Below, piece by piece: positions 1-12,254 of a DNA stretch of 64,000 bases (positions are counted from its first letter, which is position 1; the number at the start of each line of letters is the position of its first letter). The notes beneath the pieces were generated by a model that did not search any database, had not been told where the DNA came from, and saw nothing but the letters and a program-made list of their open reading frames with translations. Source of the DNA: Telopea speciosissima (taxonomy: Eukaryota > Streptophyta > Magnoliopsida > Proteales > Proteaceae). The position numbers were made by a program, and so were the translations under genes. The DNA lies in the NCBI RefSeq assembly GCF_018873765.1, contig NC_057917.1:54367464-54431463 (forward strand), read 5' to 3'.

Positions 1-358
1 ACACCATCACACCAGTCCGTGGTACCCAACCCAGAAGGGTCCATCAGGAGGTCGATGTTCCAAGGTCGACTAGGAGGGTGTCCAGACCTATCGAGAAGAA
101 AGCCCCTCGAGTTCATGCCAGGGCTAATCGCGACGTGATCACTCACCATCCCGCCAACACTCAAGGCGGGAGGAGACTTCAAGGAGAGGACGAGAACGGG
201 GTCGCAGTGAGCGTCTGGCCAAGCATGAGGGACAGTCACAGGATGAAGAGCTAGACAAGAGACTCTGAGATTTGGATGAGAAGTTGGAAGGACTGAAGAA
301 GCAGACCAAGGGTGAGACACACTCGATCCCCAGGTAGCATCCATTCTCGAAAGAGATC

Positions 359-1400
359 ATGTCAGCCTCACTCCCATCCAAGTTCAGGTTACCCACCTTC
401 GAACTCTACAATGGTACCATGGACCCCAACGACCATATCAACTACTTTAATGGGATGATGACTCTATATGGGGGATCGGACGTGGTCTCCTGCAGAGCAT
501 TCCCTGCATGCCTTAAAGGTGCAGCCACTTCATGGTTCTCCAGACCACGACCAAGGTCGATAGGTTCATTTGCAGAGCTATGTGAATAGTTCGTGACCCG
601 TTTCCAGAGCAGCGTCAAGTAGAAGAAGACCACAGTTAATCTACTGAACGTGATACAGAACCTTGGGGAGTCCCTCAAGGAGTATGTCAGCAGGTTCACC
701 AAGGAGTCCCTGGAGGTCCGAGACCTAGATGACTAGACCCAACATGCAGCCTTGGCTGGGGGCATCAGGGACCTGGACTTAATCAAGGACCTGACACGTC
801 ATGAGACCAGGACCATGAAAGAGCTTCTGGAGCGGTGTAATGAGTTTGCCAACATGGCCGAGGTACTATAGGCTCGAAAGAAGGCGATTGAAGCCAAGCC
901 ACAGGATAACAAGAGGTTGGCACGGGACTACCGCAAGGAAAGCAAGAGGTCAAAAACCGAACGTCGACAGGAGAAGGGTGATCGCTCATCCGAAAGGAAC
1001 TACCGTCGGTCAGAGAGGAGTGAGAGACCAAGCAGTCCAGAGTTCACACCCCTAAACACCACCAGGTCCCAAATCCTTATGCAGATCCAAGATCGTGACC
1101 TACTTCGTTGGCCACGACCCATGCTAGCCGGACCTGAGAAGCGCAACCCCAACAAGTACTGTCTCTTCCATAAGGACAACGGGCATGACACAGAGGATTT
1201 CTATCAACTGAAGAGGGAAATAGAGCAACTTGTGAGAGTAAGGAGCTTGGACAAGTATGTGAAAGAAAAACGTAATGGTCGTTTGGGCCAAGGAGACCAG
1301 GGTCGTGATCGAGAAAGAGAGGAACCAAGAAGGGAAGAAAGGAAGGCGGATCGAGATAAAGAGAGAGACCACACAGAAGAAAGGAGAGATGTACCAGAAC
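359..1400 (+). pseudogene. gypsy gag (capsid) remnant
   Basis: Encodes the structural Gag protein that would assemble the cytoplasmic retrotransposon particle. The start shows the Tat-type capsid wording (FRLPTFELYNGTMDPNDH, then CRAFPACLKGAATSWF). Near 1160-1215 is the usual late-Gag stretch KYCLFHKDNGHDTEDFYQLK, followed by a highly charged Arg/Glu/Lys tail to about 1400. In-frame stops occur at 587, near 620, 733 and 868; most are TAG where relatives have Gln, which fits C-to-T decay of CAG. The start Met at 359 is simply the first Met of the conserved block; the true start may be upstream. Broken and not translatable as one protein. Confidence 0.85.
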
Positions 1401-1540
1401 CCAGTGGCACCAAGGGAGCCCCCATCCTCACCATACTTGGCGGACCAAGGCAAGAATCAACCAGGAAGGCCAAAGCCCATGTCAGCTTCGTGGGAATAGC
1501 AGAGAAGCCAAGCAAGATAGCAAAGACCAAGACGGTGATC

Positions 1541-2200
1541 TCCTTCTCGGATGCAGACTTGGAAGGTGTGAGCTTTCCACATGAGGACTCCTTAGTAGTG
1601 CAGGTGGAGATAGTCAATCAACCAGTGCACAGGGTGCTGATAGATACAAGGGCGTCCGTGGACGTGCTCTCATTGGAAGCCTACCGCCAATTCGGATTCG
1701 GAGATGATCAACTCAAGCCAGAGCCAGCCTACCTCCATGGGTTCTCGGGTGCCATTGCCTCCATCAGAGGCACTATAGAGCTACCCGTCACCTTTGGAGA
1801 ACATCCTCAGCAAGTAACCATCATGGTGAACTTCATGGTCGTCAGATCCGTGGTGTCATTCAAAGGCCTCTTAGGGTGACCATCTCTGATAGCCCTTAGA
1901 GGAGTCGTGTCTCCACTTCACCTAAAGATGAAGTTTCCCACTGACAACGGAGTAGGCGAGGTCCGAGGCGATCAGAAGAAAGCCAGAGAATGCTATGCCA
2001 CCTTTATCAAGAAGAACAATGGCAACACACGGGGAATGACACTACGCATGGAGAACCTGGTCAGTGACCAGAGGGATGAACAGACAGAGAAGAGAGGTAG
2101 ACCGGTAGACGACCTCATCCCATGGCCACTCAGCAAGGATGACCCTTCCAAGGTCGTACAGATTGGTTCGCTATTGAACGACAGAAAGAAGAACTGGGAC
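1541..2200 (+). pseudogene. gypsy aspartic protease remnant
   Basis: Retropepsin-like domain that would cut the polyprotein. The flap and core region are readable, with the active-site stretch VLIDTRASVDVLS near 1636-1674. The catalytic triplet normally reads Asp-Thr/Ser-Gly; here the Gly is Arg (AGG for GGG), which should inactivate the enzyme even without other damage. A TGA ends the frame at 1877-1879 and reading continues in the same frame. Near 2190 one base appears lost, because the RT that follows is in another frame. Known: Tat elements place protease directly before RT in one polyprotein. Confidence 0.8.
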
Positions 2201-3570
2201 ACCTCCTCCAAAGCAACATGGATGTCTTTGCATGGTCGAATGTCGACATGCCTGGCATACCCAGATTTATAGCAGAGCACTGGCTACATGTAGACCCAAC
2301 CAGGAAGCCCATCCAACAGAAGCGGCAGAATTTCACCCTCTACCGACAAGCAGCTATCAAGGAAGAGGTTGACAAGTTGAGCCGAGTAGGGTTCATCAGA
2401 GAAGAGAAGTTCCCCACCTAGCTTGCGAACGTGGTCATGGTACCAAAGTCCAATGGGAAGTGGAGAATGTGCGTCGACTACACTGACTTGAATAAGGCAT
2501 GCCCAAAGGATGAGTACCCACTACCTAGGATTGATTTGCTGATCGACGCTACCGCCGGACATGAGATGCTGAGTTTCATGGACGCCTACTCTGGTTACAA
2601 CCAAATCCTCATGCATGAGGATGATAAGTCTTACACTGCCTTCCAAATGAACAAGGAGAACTACTGCTACCGTGTCATGCCGTTTGGACTGAAGAATGTA
2701 GGGGCCACCTACCAGAGGATGGTCAATAAGATGTTCGAGGAATAGATCGGGCGCAATATGACAATGTACGTGGATGACATGCTCATGAAAAGTGTCCAAG
2801 CCTACCAACACCTGACCGACCTAGAGGAAGCATTCACTATGCTAATAAGGAACCAGATGAAGTTAAACCCTGCAAAGTGCGCCTTCGAAGTAACGTTAGG
2901 GAAGTTCCTAGGGTTCATGGTCTCGGTACGCGGAATAGAAGTCAACCCATCCAAGATCAAGGCCATCTAAGAGATGGCACCACCTCGAACAATCAGAGAA
3001 GTATAGAGGTTGAATGGAAGGATTGCCGCCCTTTCAAGGTTTGTGTCACGATCAGGGGACAAATGTCTACCATTCTTCAAGACATTGAAGAACCTTCAAA
3101 GTCCAAAAGATTTTGCATGGACGGAGGAGTGTCAAAAAGCATTCGAAGAACTAAAGAAATACTTGGAGAACCCACCACTGCTTGGGCGACTAGAAACCAA
3201 TAAAGAGCTACAGATCTACCTGGTAGCCACCCCAGTCACGGTGAGCGCAGTACTGTTGAAGGAAGAAGGAAAAATACAGAGACCCATCTACTATGTCAGT
3301 CATGTCCTGATTGACGCAGAGACCAGGTACACAAGGATCAAGAAGGTAGCCTACACGCTAGTGATCGCAACTAGAAAGCTACGACCCTATTTCCAAGCCC
3401 ATACTATCACAGTACTCACCAACCTACCACTGAAGAAGGTGTTGCACAAGCCAGACATCTTCGGGCGATTGATTGCTTGGGCGATAGAGTTGAATAAACA
3501 TGACATCAGGTTCCAACCAAGGACGACCATCAAAGGCCAAGCTTTGGCGGATTTCGTCGCTGAATGCACT
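2200..3570 (+). pseudogene. gypsy reverse transcriptase and RNase H remnant
   Basis: One frame runs through both domains, broken only by stops at about 2419 (TAG for Trp), 2743, 2968 and 3004. RT blocks in order are MVPKSNGKWRMCVDYTDLNK (2437), AYSGYNQI (2584), MPFGLKNVGATYQRMVNKMF (2680) and the catalytic YVDDMLMKS (2767). The connection and RNase H follow (FAWTEECQKAFEELK at 3109, then RPIYYVSHVL and an ALADFVAEC end near 3540). It would copy element RNA into DNA inside the particle. Integrity of the frame over 1.3 kb suggests moderately recent decay compared with the copia fragments at 24.3 and 42 kb. Confidence 0.9.
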
Positions 3571-3609
3571 TTATCCGAGATCGATCCAGAAGCAGAAGAA
3601 CCAGAGGAG

Positions 3610-3995
3610 CATGATCGAGGATCGTGGGAGATGTATGTGGATGGTTCGAGTAATGCAGCCGGAAGTGGGGCTGGCTTCATATTCACCAGCCTCGAAGGAT
3701 TTTGAATCCAGTATGCTCTCCGATTCACCTTCCCAGCATCAAATAATGAAGCAGAGTACAAAGCATTACTAGCTGGACTCCGGGTGGCCAAGGCCATTCA
3801 AGTCACACACTTATCCATCCGTAGTGATTCCCAACTTGTAGTGAACAAGGTGAATGGAGAGTATGACGCAAAGGTCGAGCGAATGGCATCATATCTAGCA
3901 CGTGCTCGAGCATTGATCGGGGAGTTCGTGAAGTTTAGTTTCCCAGTATCAAGAACGCCACAGTCGATGCCCTGTCCAAGCTAGCTAATGATGAG
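3610..3995 (+). pseudogene. additional RNase H-like domain (aRH) of the Tat element
   Basis: After the normal RNase H comes a second RNase H fold: YVDGSSNAAGSGAGF near 3637, then NNEAEYKALLAGLRVA near 3750 and the SDSQLVVNKVNGEY block near 3825. These give the Asp and Glu positions expected of an RNase H active site and resemble cellular/archaeal RNase HI more than the retroviral one, a published hallmark of Tat elements. A TGA interrupts it at 3703-3705 and a frameshift near 3945 breaks the link to integrase. Confidence 0.8.
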
Positions 3996-3999
3996 CTCC

Positions 4000-5322
4000 A
4001 AAACCTGGCCAGTGCCGTCTACATCGAAGTACTACATGAGTCAACATATCAGGAGAAACAGGTCAATGAGATTGAGGAGGGGCCTAGCTGGATGGACCCT
4101 ATACTCAACTACCTATAAAATGACGTCTTACGAGAAGACAAGCTCGAAGCAAGGAAGATAAGGATGAGAGCTACAAAGTACACTGTCCTGGAAGGCGTAC
4201 TTTATAAGAGGGGGGTCACAACACCACTACTCCGGTGCCTAGGACCCAAGGGAGCCAAGTACGCCCTGATAGAGGTCCATGAAGGAATATACGAAAGCCA
4301 CATGGGAGGGCAAGCTCTAGCCTACAAAATCCTTTGCCAGGGACTCTACTGGCCAAGAATGTAAGAAGAATTATACAGTATGCCAAGACTTGCGAGCAAT
4401 GTCAATTGTCCGCCCCAGTACCCCATTTACCCGCCACCAAATTGACATTAATCCTCAACCCCATTCCCTTTGCCATATGGGGAGTGGACATCCTAGGCGA
4501 TTTCACAACAACATGAGGGAACCGCAAGTACTTGGTAGTTGCCATAGACTACTTCACCAAATGGGTCGAGGCAAAACCATTGGCCAAAATAACAGAGAAT
4601 GAAATGGAGAAGTTCGTCCGTGACGACGCCATCTACAAGTTCGAGGTACCAAGGATACTAGTCTCAGACAATGGGAAGCAGTTCAACAACCCCAAGTTCA
4701 GAGCCTTCTAGCAAAGCTACAACATTGGCTATCAGCCTGTTTCGGTAGCCTACCCACAGGCCAATGGTCAGGTGGAGGTGACAAACAGAACATTGCTAGA
4801 TGGAAGCAAGAAGAGGCTAGAAGGAGCCAAAGGGAAGTGAGTCGAGGAACTACCAAGTGTCCTATGGGCATACCGAACCACAGTAAGGACACCCACAGGA
4901 GAAAGCCCATTCCGCCTAGCGTATGGCACAGAGGCACTGGCATCAGTAGAGGTCCTCGCCATGTCCCACAGGGTACTGTACTTCAATGAGCATACTTACA
5001 ACGACGAACTCCGAGCAAACCTGGACTTCTTAGATGAGGTCCGTGAGAAGCCACTCCTAAGGAACGTGGCATATCAGCGGCAAACAACCAAGTACTATAA
5101 CGCTAGAGTTAGAGAGAGGCTATTCCACTAGGGAGACCTAGTCCTACGACGGGCAAGTGCATCACAACCACGAAAATAGGGAAAGCTGTCGGTCAATTGG
5201 GAAGGACCTTATATAGTTTCCAAGCATATACGCCCAGGGACCTACCGCTTTAAAACTCCTGAGGGCAAGAAGATAGATTGCACCTGGAACTCAGAACACC
5301 TAAAGAAGTATTACCAGTAAGA
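4000..5322 (+). pseudogene. gypsy integrase remnant
   Basis: Integrase would insert the cDNA into nuclear DNA. Visible are the HHCC-type N-terminal region (VHEGIYESHMGG near 4275, then AKTCEQCQLSAP near 4384), the catalytic core (WGVDILGDF, then YLVVAIDYFTKWVEAKPLA near 4530, VSDNGKQF near 4660, and the PQANGQVEVTNR block near 4753) and the C-terminal part ending with WEGPYIV and LKKYYQ at about 5320. A frameshift near 4360 and stops at about 4513, 4711, 4840, 5131 and 5179 break it. Several stops are one C-to-T or G-to-A step from the residue usual in this family. Confidence 0.88.
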
Positions 5323-5461
5323 GGAGCACAGTAGCAGTAGCATAGTCGGCTGTCAGCCACGGTACACAGTAAGTCACATTACAATTATAATTTTCAAGGA
5401 TAATTTGAAATTTTATATTAGGATACATTCATCTACTCTACCCATCGATCGAATCACCGCC

Positions 5462-5735
5462 AAAACACCAAGGCGCAATGTCACCAAGGTCCGTAGACCA
5501 CCAAGGCGCAATGCCACTAAGGTCCATAGACCACCAAGGTCTGTAGACCACCAAGGCGCAATGCCACCAAGGTCCGTAGACCGCCAAGACTCAAAGCCAC
5601 GAAGGTCTGTAGACCACCAAGGTGCAATGCCACCAAGGCGCAATGCCACCAATGTCTGCTGACCACCAAGGCGCAATGCCACCAAGGTCTCTGGACCACC
5701 AAGGCACAAGGCCACCAAGGTTGAATGACTACCAA
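5462..5735 (+). repeat. minisatellite in the gypsy 3' non-coding region
   Basis: About nine imperfect copies built from two alternating phrases, ACCACCAAGGCGCAATGCC and ACCAAGGTCCGTAG, with units of roughly 20-35 bp. It lies directly after the integrase stop, where Tat elements carry long untranslated DNA. Long open frames on the minus strand here are produced by the repeat unit, not by a gene. Confidence 0.85.
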
Positions 5736-5869
5736 GGCCTATCGGCCACATACGAGGGATGAGGAACAACACCCAAAAGGGAGACTACTTACTTGGGCGG
5801 TACTTCCCCAACGTCAAGCCGCCGACCCGGGAGAATGGAAAGCGAGCTGCAACGATCAACAAGTGAACC

Positions 5870-6225
5870 CATAAGGGCCGTAGACGACAGGCCATGGACA
5901 TGGGCGAGGTTCGAGGTTTGAGGTCGAGGTCCGAGGACGAGGTTTGAGGTCCAAGGTCCGAGGTCGAAGTTCGCGAGGGGTCGAGATCAAGGTTTGAGTA
6001 AAGACGTGTCTATGGCTAAAGACCAATTCGACTCAATACCAAAAAAAAAATTTCTACCACAGCCTAAGGCCGTAGGCGACAGGCCATGGGCAAGGACGAG
6101 GTTCGAGGTTCGAAGCCTGAGGTTCAAGGTTGAAGTTCGAGGCCCGAGGTCCGAGGTCAAAGTTCGAGTAAAGATGTATCTATGGCTAAAGACCAATTCG
6201 ACTCAATACAAAAAAAAAAAATAAT
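5870..6225 (+). repeat. approx 170-190-bp tandem duplication with GAGGTTCGAGGT runs
   Basis: Two copies of a block that begins GGCCGTAGRCGACAGGCC (5876 and 6068), runs through short GAGGTCCGAGGT-like repeats, and ends with TAAAGACCAATTCGACTCAA followed by an A run (6018 and 6188). The copies differ by indels, so the period is about 190 bp at the left and 170 bp at the right end. Confidence 0.8.
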
Positions 6226-6744
6226 AAATAATAATAATAAAAGAGAGCAAATATTTTATATACCAGAGAAGGACATGCATGGACCAACGGAGATGGGCGT
6301 GGACAAGCCAAACAGGCGCGGACAAGCCAATGGGCATGGAGCCAATGGGCGTGGATGCCGGATGAGCGCGAAAGTCGGATGGGCGCGACGATCGCCAATG
6401 GCCGTGGACAAGAGAGCACGGCCAAGAGGCCACAGTCAAAGGGCCATGGGCACCATCAATGGGCGTCGACTCTTAAGAGAGAGAGAGAAGAAAGAGAGTG
6501 AAAAAAAAGATCCATCAAGGGGCCACGGCCTTTGGGTGTCAACCCCTTGGGCGAGGAGACAAAGAGAGAAGAGAGAGAAGAAAGAGTGAAAAAAATATCA
6601 GAATCCATCAATGGGCGCCGCCCAACAGTAAAGGAGAAGAGAAAGAAGAGAGAGAAGAGAGAAAAAGTAGGAGAGAGAAAAGAAGAAAAAGTAAGAGAGA
6701 AGAAAGAAAAAAAAGGGGGTCTTTGGCCATGGCCAAGGACCGCA

Positions 6745-6955
6745 GTCGACAGGTGCCAACGGGTAAGGACAATGGAGCGGCGCCAACGGGCGAGGACAGT
6801 AGAGCAACGCCAATGGGCGCAGACAGTAGAGCGGCGCCAATGGGCACAGATAGTCGAGTGGCGCCAACGAGCGTGGAAGGACGGACGGGTACGGACAATG
6901 GAACGGCGCCAACGGGCGCAGACAGGCCAGCGGCGCCAACAGGTGCGGAGGAGTA
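6745..6955 (+). repeat. GC-rich minisatellite, unit about 27 bp
   Basis: Seven or eight imperfect units around the core GCGCCAAYGGGCGCAGACAG. It follows a purine-rich, poly-GA region (6470-6720). The repeat has no stop in one frame on each strand, which creates spurious open frames of 150-200 codons. Confidence 0.8.
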
Positions 6956-7230
6956 CAGACAGGGCCGAGATACGAGCAAAGGACGTGAGATAGAGGCACG
7001 GGCCGACACGGGGGCAAAGAGGCGACAAGCTCATGACCGAGACCGCGAACAGGATCAAGATCAAGAGTAAACAACACTAAGTAGGCCAAGGCTGGGCAAG
7101 CCACCAGGAAGGCCAAGGGCTAATAGCCAAGAAAGGAAGAGACTAGAGGAGAGAAAGGGAGACAAAGCTTCAAAACAAAAATGAAAAAGTTACTCTCTTG
7201 AACATTCTGACCCAAGAGAGTGGGGGGAAA

Positions 7231-7940
7231 ATGATAAACCCAAGTTCACACCGACCAATCCGAGGCTGTCACGTGTCTGGCCCAAGGAGGTGGACCATAT
7301 CGGGGCCAAGAGAAGACCAAGCATGGCGCCTACCCCCGACGCCCACAGGCGTGAACCCCCTTGGGCACGACCACCCTTGGATGCCAACCCCCCTGGGGGC
7401 ATGGACCTCCCTTGGGCGCCAACCCCTTGGGGCGTGGACCTCCCTTGGGCGCCAACCCCCCTTGGGGTGTTGACCCTTATGCATACCACTGCCACCATCT
7501 ACAAGACGCACACCGTCTCTAGGACTCTGGAATACCACATATCATCTGTACAGTCCCAGGCGGACACAAACACCAGGCACCTCATCTGACAACGTATCAG
7601 TGTCTATATGCTAAGTACATCAGCCCTACAAGGACATTACCACCTGTAGGAGACAACCAATCAAGGAAGAACCCTGCTACCTAGGGACTCTATCAACTAC
7701 GAGGACTACTCGCCATCAACCTGGACTCTCCACACCGCCACATTCCACTATAAAAGGGAAGGTATTCTACCCCATCAACCCATCTTGAATTCTATTCATT
7801 CATCTGTTTGCTCAGAGAGATCTAACTTAGGCATCGGAGAGTCCTAGGCCGGAACTACACCGGTTCTCCTTTGTCACCCAGGTTCTTTTGTAGGTTACGA
7901 CACTCGAAAGGACCCTCAAACGATTTCCTGATGCAACACA
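7231..7940 (+). repeat. 3' LTR of the gypsy element
   Basis: The purine run GAGTGGGGGGAAAA (about 7217-7230) looks like the polypurine tract, and the LTR would start TGATAAACCC just after it. It holds a short minisatellite of CCTTGGGCGCCAACCCC units (7365-7465), a TATA box and a likely U5 region. The right edge is placed where similarity between the two MATE segments begins (near 7938-7942, ...GCAACACA then GGGAGT). No second LTR is in the window to confirm the ends. Confidence 0.6.
7749..7756 (+). promoter_or_regulatory. TATA box of the gypsy LTR
   Basis: TATAAAAG in a pyrimidine-rich context inside the LTR, about 150-190 bp before its right end. This fits a Pol II promoter at the U3/R boundary. 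Confidence 0.5.
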
Positions 7941-8390
7941 GGGAGTGCATGCATAATTTTCCCTTTAAGGATAGAACATCAACATCATCGATGCATTCAC
8001 ATATAATGAGAAGAAAACTTAAAATTTCACTTTTTCCCAAATAAGATCTGTAAGCCAAAAATCCTTTATTCTTAACTTTGAAACAAACTTAAAAGTTTTT
8101 ATATGAAAAAACACATCAATGAACCATAAAAGAACTCTTGGTTGCATTTATAGGTGGTTTCTCCTATAAAATAAGTATAGAGCTAAGAAATGCAATACCA
8201 ATACAACATCAGTCCCTCACACCTTTGAATTAGCTGTGAGACCTCATTATTATAATGCCAGTTCACACAAGTTTCTGCATTAATTTGTTCTGATATCTGA
8301 CCACTTACATGGATTTAATCTTTAATAGGTTTCTGTTGAAGACTTGAGATAGCTTCTTATAATTGAAGGAAGAAGTATACTAGTTCAGCT

Positions 8391-11300
8391 TCATGCAATC
8401 CTATCAACTGGTATCTCTGTGTCACGCACTCTATCCATAGCTTTTTCTGCCTGAACCAAACATTAAAAAGAAATAAAAAAACAAATCCAATGTAAATATA
8501 TAACAAGAACAAGTGATTAACTATAGCTATTCAAGCTAATTAAGCAAGGTAAAATTAGATTACTTCTTTGTTCCAATTGGTTCGAATGGTTAGGATTAGA
8601 AAAGCAAGCACTTGCACAAAGAGTGCACATACAATCCCCAACCAAAGACCCTGTTTAAAAGACATTAACAAACAGAATAACTTGTCATTACATGAATGAA
8701 AGAAAAGAAAGAGAGAAGGAAAGAAAAAAGAAAAAAGCTAATGGATGCGAACAAGTACCTTTCCACCAAGATGTAAGATAAAAGCAGAGATAATTGCGAT
8801 AGGAATTCCAATAAGGTAATATGCTCCAATATTGATGTAAACTGCTGTCTTCTGCCATCCACTTCCTCTTATAATGCCTTGAATTAAGAGAAGCTTAGTT
8901 ATTAACTAGAAATCAATAAGAGTTCCAATTTTATGGCTCATGTTATATCCAGAATATTTTATATTGAGGCTCATTGATCTGTTTTCAACTAAAAACCACG
9001 TAAAAGGAAATGTATTTTTGGATGAATGAAAATTATATTCAATGAAGCAAAAGAATCTTTCCCCCAAAAAAAAAAAGAAGAGAAAGAACAAGAATAGAAG
9101 GAGAGAACTCAGATAACAAAACAAAGGACAACCCTACAACCAAATCAAGCCCAAACTACCAATCACCTGAATATTAAATTGACCTTTTTCCCATTAGGAT
9201 TGTAAAGAGGAATGGGAGGAATCACCCATCTCTCGCTTTGATTCTTCAAAATAAAGGAAGGATTCTTCTGATCTAGAATGATACCATTGAACCTAGTAAA
9301 GTAAAAAGAAATTTACAAGGTTTTAATCTTGAAATAAATTGTTCGGAGTTATAGAATTATAGTCCAAAGTCAGTTTGTTCAGGTGCCCTCGATGCCTTCA
9401 TATACTTGAGGAGCTCTCTCCACCTAAAGCCTTAATGTTTCCTTTGTGTGTTTTTCTATGTTAATTCTTTTCCTCGTGTGTCTTTCTACATATACTACAT
9501 CATCTCACTCGCCTACTTGAAGAGCTCTCTCCACCTAATGCCTTAAAGTTTTGGGTTGGACCCTCCAACACAAGCAGAAGCCCAAGAGGAAAGATCTGAA
9601 TGAAGAGTTCAAACCTGTAAGCGCACACTGATATCCATCCAAGAAAATGGTAACTGCCAGCAATGGGATTATGTCTGCGACGTGTCTTGCTACCCTTTCT
9701 TCATTGCTAAACAGGTAACCCCAATATTCACGTAACAGGAACATGGCTAGACCAAGCAATGTACCATCTACAGTTGCCATGAGTAGAACAGAATGTACAG
9801 CTAAACGTGCAACTTGTGGCCTCCCAGCACCCAATTCATTGGAAACCCTTGTGCTACATGGAATTGAATGAGAAAAAACCAGCTAATATATTACGGATCT
9901 GATTGATCATAAACACTAGGCATTGGAATTTGAGAGTATTCAAATGAACTAACCTTGCAGTGCTACTAAGACCAAATGAGATATTGAATGTCAAAAAACA
10001 TGTGTTGAGGCTGAGAACATATATGGATGATAAGAAGTTATTAGAATTAAGAACAAATATGTTAGAAATCCAGTTCTTTGATTTTGTACAAATTAAGGCT
10101 ATGTTTGGTATGCATTCTAGGTTGATTTCGCATTCGGACGATAAAAACAATTATTTTATCATTCAAGAATGCGCAATCAAACTAGAATGCATTCCAAGAA
10201 TGCATACCAAACGCAGTCTAAGTTTTAATTGCCACATTCTTAACTGGGCTTGGATTGGGATTTTCATTGCATGTGCCTAGCTAGGGTTGGCAATTGCTTA
10301 CTTTGTTTTGGGGGAGTGGGGGGAGGGTGGACCTTGGAGCAATGGTAAGATTGCTCCATTGTGACCAAATGGTCACAGGTGCGAGTCAAGAAACAGCCTC
10401 TCCATGAAGCAGGGGTAAGACTGCACTGCATACACTATGAATCTCTTCAAGGCCCGTAGTGGCGGGACCCTCATTTATTGGGTACATCTTTTTTTTTTTT
10501 TCGAGGGGGAGGGAGAGAGAGAGAGAGAGAGTTTGTATTGGGAGAGATTTCTTGCTAATCTTGTTAGAAAACTAATGAATATATCTATCATAGCATGTGA
10601 ATGAATCTACAAAATAAGTTCTTTCTTTAAAATTAAGTAATTTTCAATTTCAACGAGACTCACATTATTGATAGTGTTGATGTTTCTAGTTGTGGGTCAG
10701 GAAGAAGACCAGACATAAGAACCAATGTCTCAAATGACCAATACTCTATGCTGTTTGAGTCATCAAAGCATGAAAAATGTCAACTAACTTATTAAAATGC
10801 AATGAACAACTATTAGCATTCTAAAGAGATCACATAAGTAAATTTCTCTTAGTGCATTCATTTGGACTAAACAAAAGGCATGAAGTAAATTATAGAATGT
10901 AAAAAGCTATTCTTTAAGGTTTCGTTTGGTTGAAAGGGAAATTAAAGGGAAGGGAAGTAAAAATTTTCAAACTTTAAGAAAAAAAAACTTTTGTAATAAT
11001 TACCCCACATGAATATTATACACTAACTCAAAATCATTTCACATTTGGTTATTAAAATTTCACTTTAATTTGCATTCAAATTCCCTTAGTTTGAAAAGTA
11101 AATTAAAAATTACATCTAAAAAAATATACTAAATATGGTGAGAAATTTAAGTAGCTTATATAATCATGTTGAATAATGAATACAAAATTACTTTTTTTAG
11201 GTTTGAAAATTTTCACTTTCCTTCCCTTTAATTTTCCTTGCAACCAAACATAGCCTAAAAAAGCTATCTCATTTAGTTTTGAAGCATGAAATAGTTGGCC

Positions 11301-12218
11301 ATTCTACAGAACTACACATTCCATATGTTTATTTTTTATAATATACTTCCTGGCTCCATTTATTCCGGTATAAAAATGGGGAAAAATAATTTTTTTTCTA
11401 TAAAATAATAGTTTTCATTGTTTGTTTTAACATAAAATTCCAAAAAAAAAAAAGGCATTGAAAAATGCAAGATAATTTTACATGGAGAAAACTTTTCATG
11501 AAAAATTTGCTCGAAAAATTTACTACAAAACAAATACGCCTTACACAAAAATTTCACATTCTTTATCTTACTTCCAGCCATTTTAGGGCAAAACAAATGG
11601 AGCCTACTGCAAAAATCCAAGACAAACTCAAAATAAAAATGTGATGAGCAGAAAATTGTTGCTTACCAGACCATTAAAGTTGAAGGAATACCAAGCCTCA
11701 AGAAATCAAGGATATTGTGTAAGGCTTCCCTTGAACAACCAGTCCAAGTTGACTTACAAGCAGTAGAGAACTTAACATAAATTGCCATCAGTAACACACA
11801 AATCCAATAAGAGAGCCCATTTGCCAAAGCAGCACCTCTATTACCAAGTCCAGATTTGAAAACTAGAAACCAACAAATTGGAAAGTGTAGTAAAACTGTA
11901 ATTCCTGAGATTATCATCGTTGGAAAAACAATGTTTTGTGCTTGAAAGAACTTGTTGAGACATTGAAGGATTCCAAAAGCAAAAACTGTAGGTATGAAGT
12001 AATAAACAAAAAGTCCAGCTGCTTCAGATATATCTGGATCTTGCCCTAAACTTATAAGTATATGGGCTGTGTTAGACCAAAGATAAGCTACAGGAATACA
12101 TAAAAGTAAAAGAACAAACATTCCTCTCTGCATATGTATTCCAAGCATATGATATTGTTTTGCTCCATAAGATTGACCACATAAGGTATCTAATGCACTT
12201 CCCATTCCTGTCTATTCA

Positions 12219-12254
<36 letters not shown>

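Larger units (their letters stand above)
1..7940 (+). mobile_element. Ty3/gypsy retrotransposon, Tat lineage, degenerate, 5' end outside window
   Basis: An LTR retrotransposon read left to right: gag, aspartic protease, reverse transcriptase, RNase H, a second RNase H-like domain, integrase, then about 1.9 kb of repeat-rich non-coding DNA and the 3' LTR. The extra RNase H after the normal one and the RT wording (DLNKACPKDEYPLP) are characters of the plant Tat/Ogre group. The body carries many in-frame stops and at least three frameshifts (near 2190, 3945 and 4360), so it cannot make a polyprotein. The 5' LTR and primer binding site are not in the window. It abuts the left edge of the duplicated MATE segment. 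Confidence 0.93.

Noticed and set aside
3387..3797. Minus-strand frames opposite gypsy RNase H and gag
   Set aside because: Shadows of the coding strand; no independent motif.
5462..5735. Possible CRISPR array
   Set aside because: Repeat units vary in sequence and length, spacers are repeats too, there are no cas genes, and the DNA is plant nuclear.
5413..5772. 119-codon minus-strand frame rich in LVALRLGG
   Set aside because: It is the translation of the minisatellite; unit length keeps the frame open by chance.
6456..7116. Long open frames of 130-200 codons on both strands
   Set aside because: They run through the 27-bp minisatellite and purine runs; the protein would be repeats of the same low-complexity phrase, with no domain.
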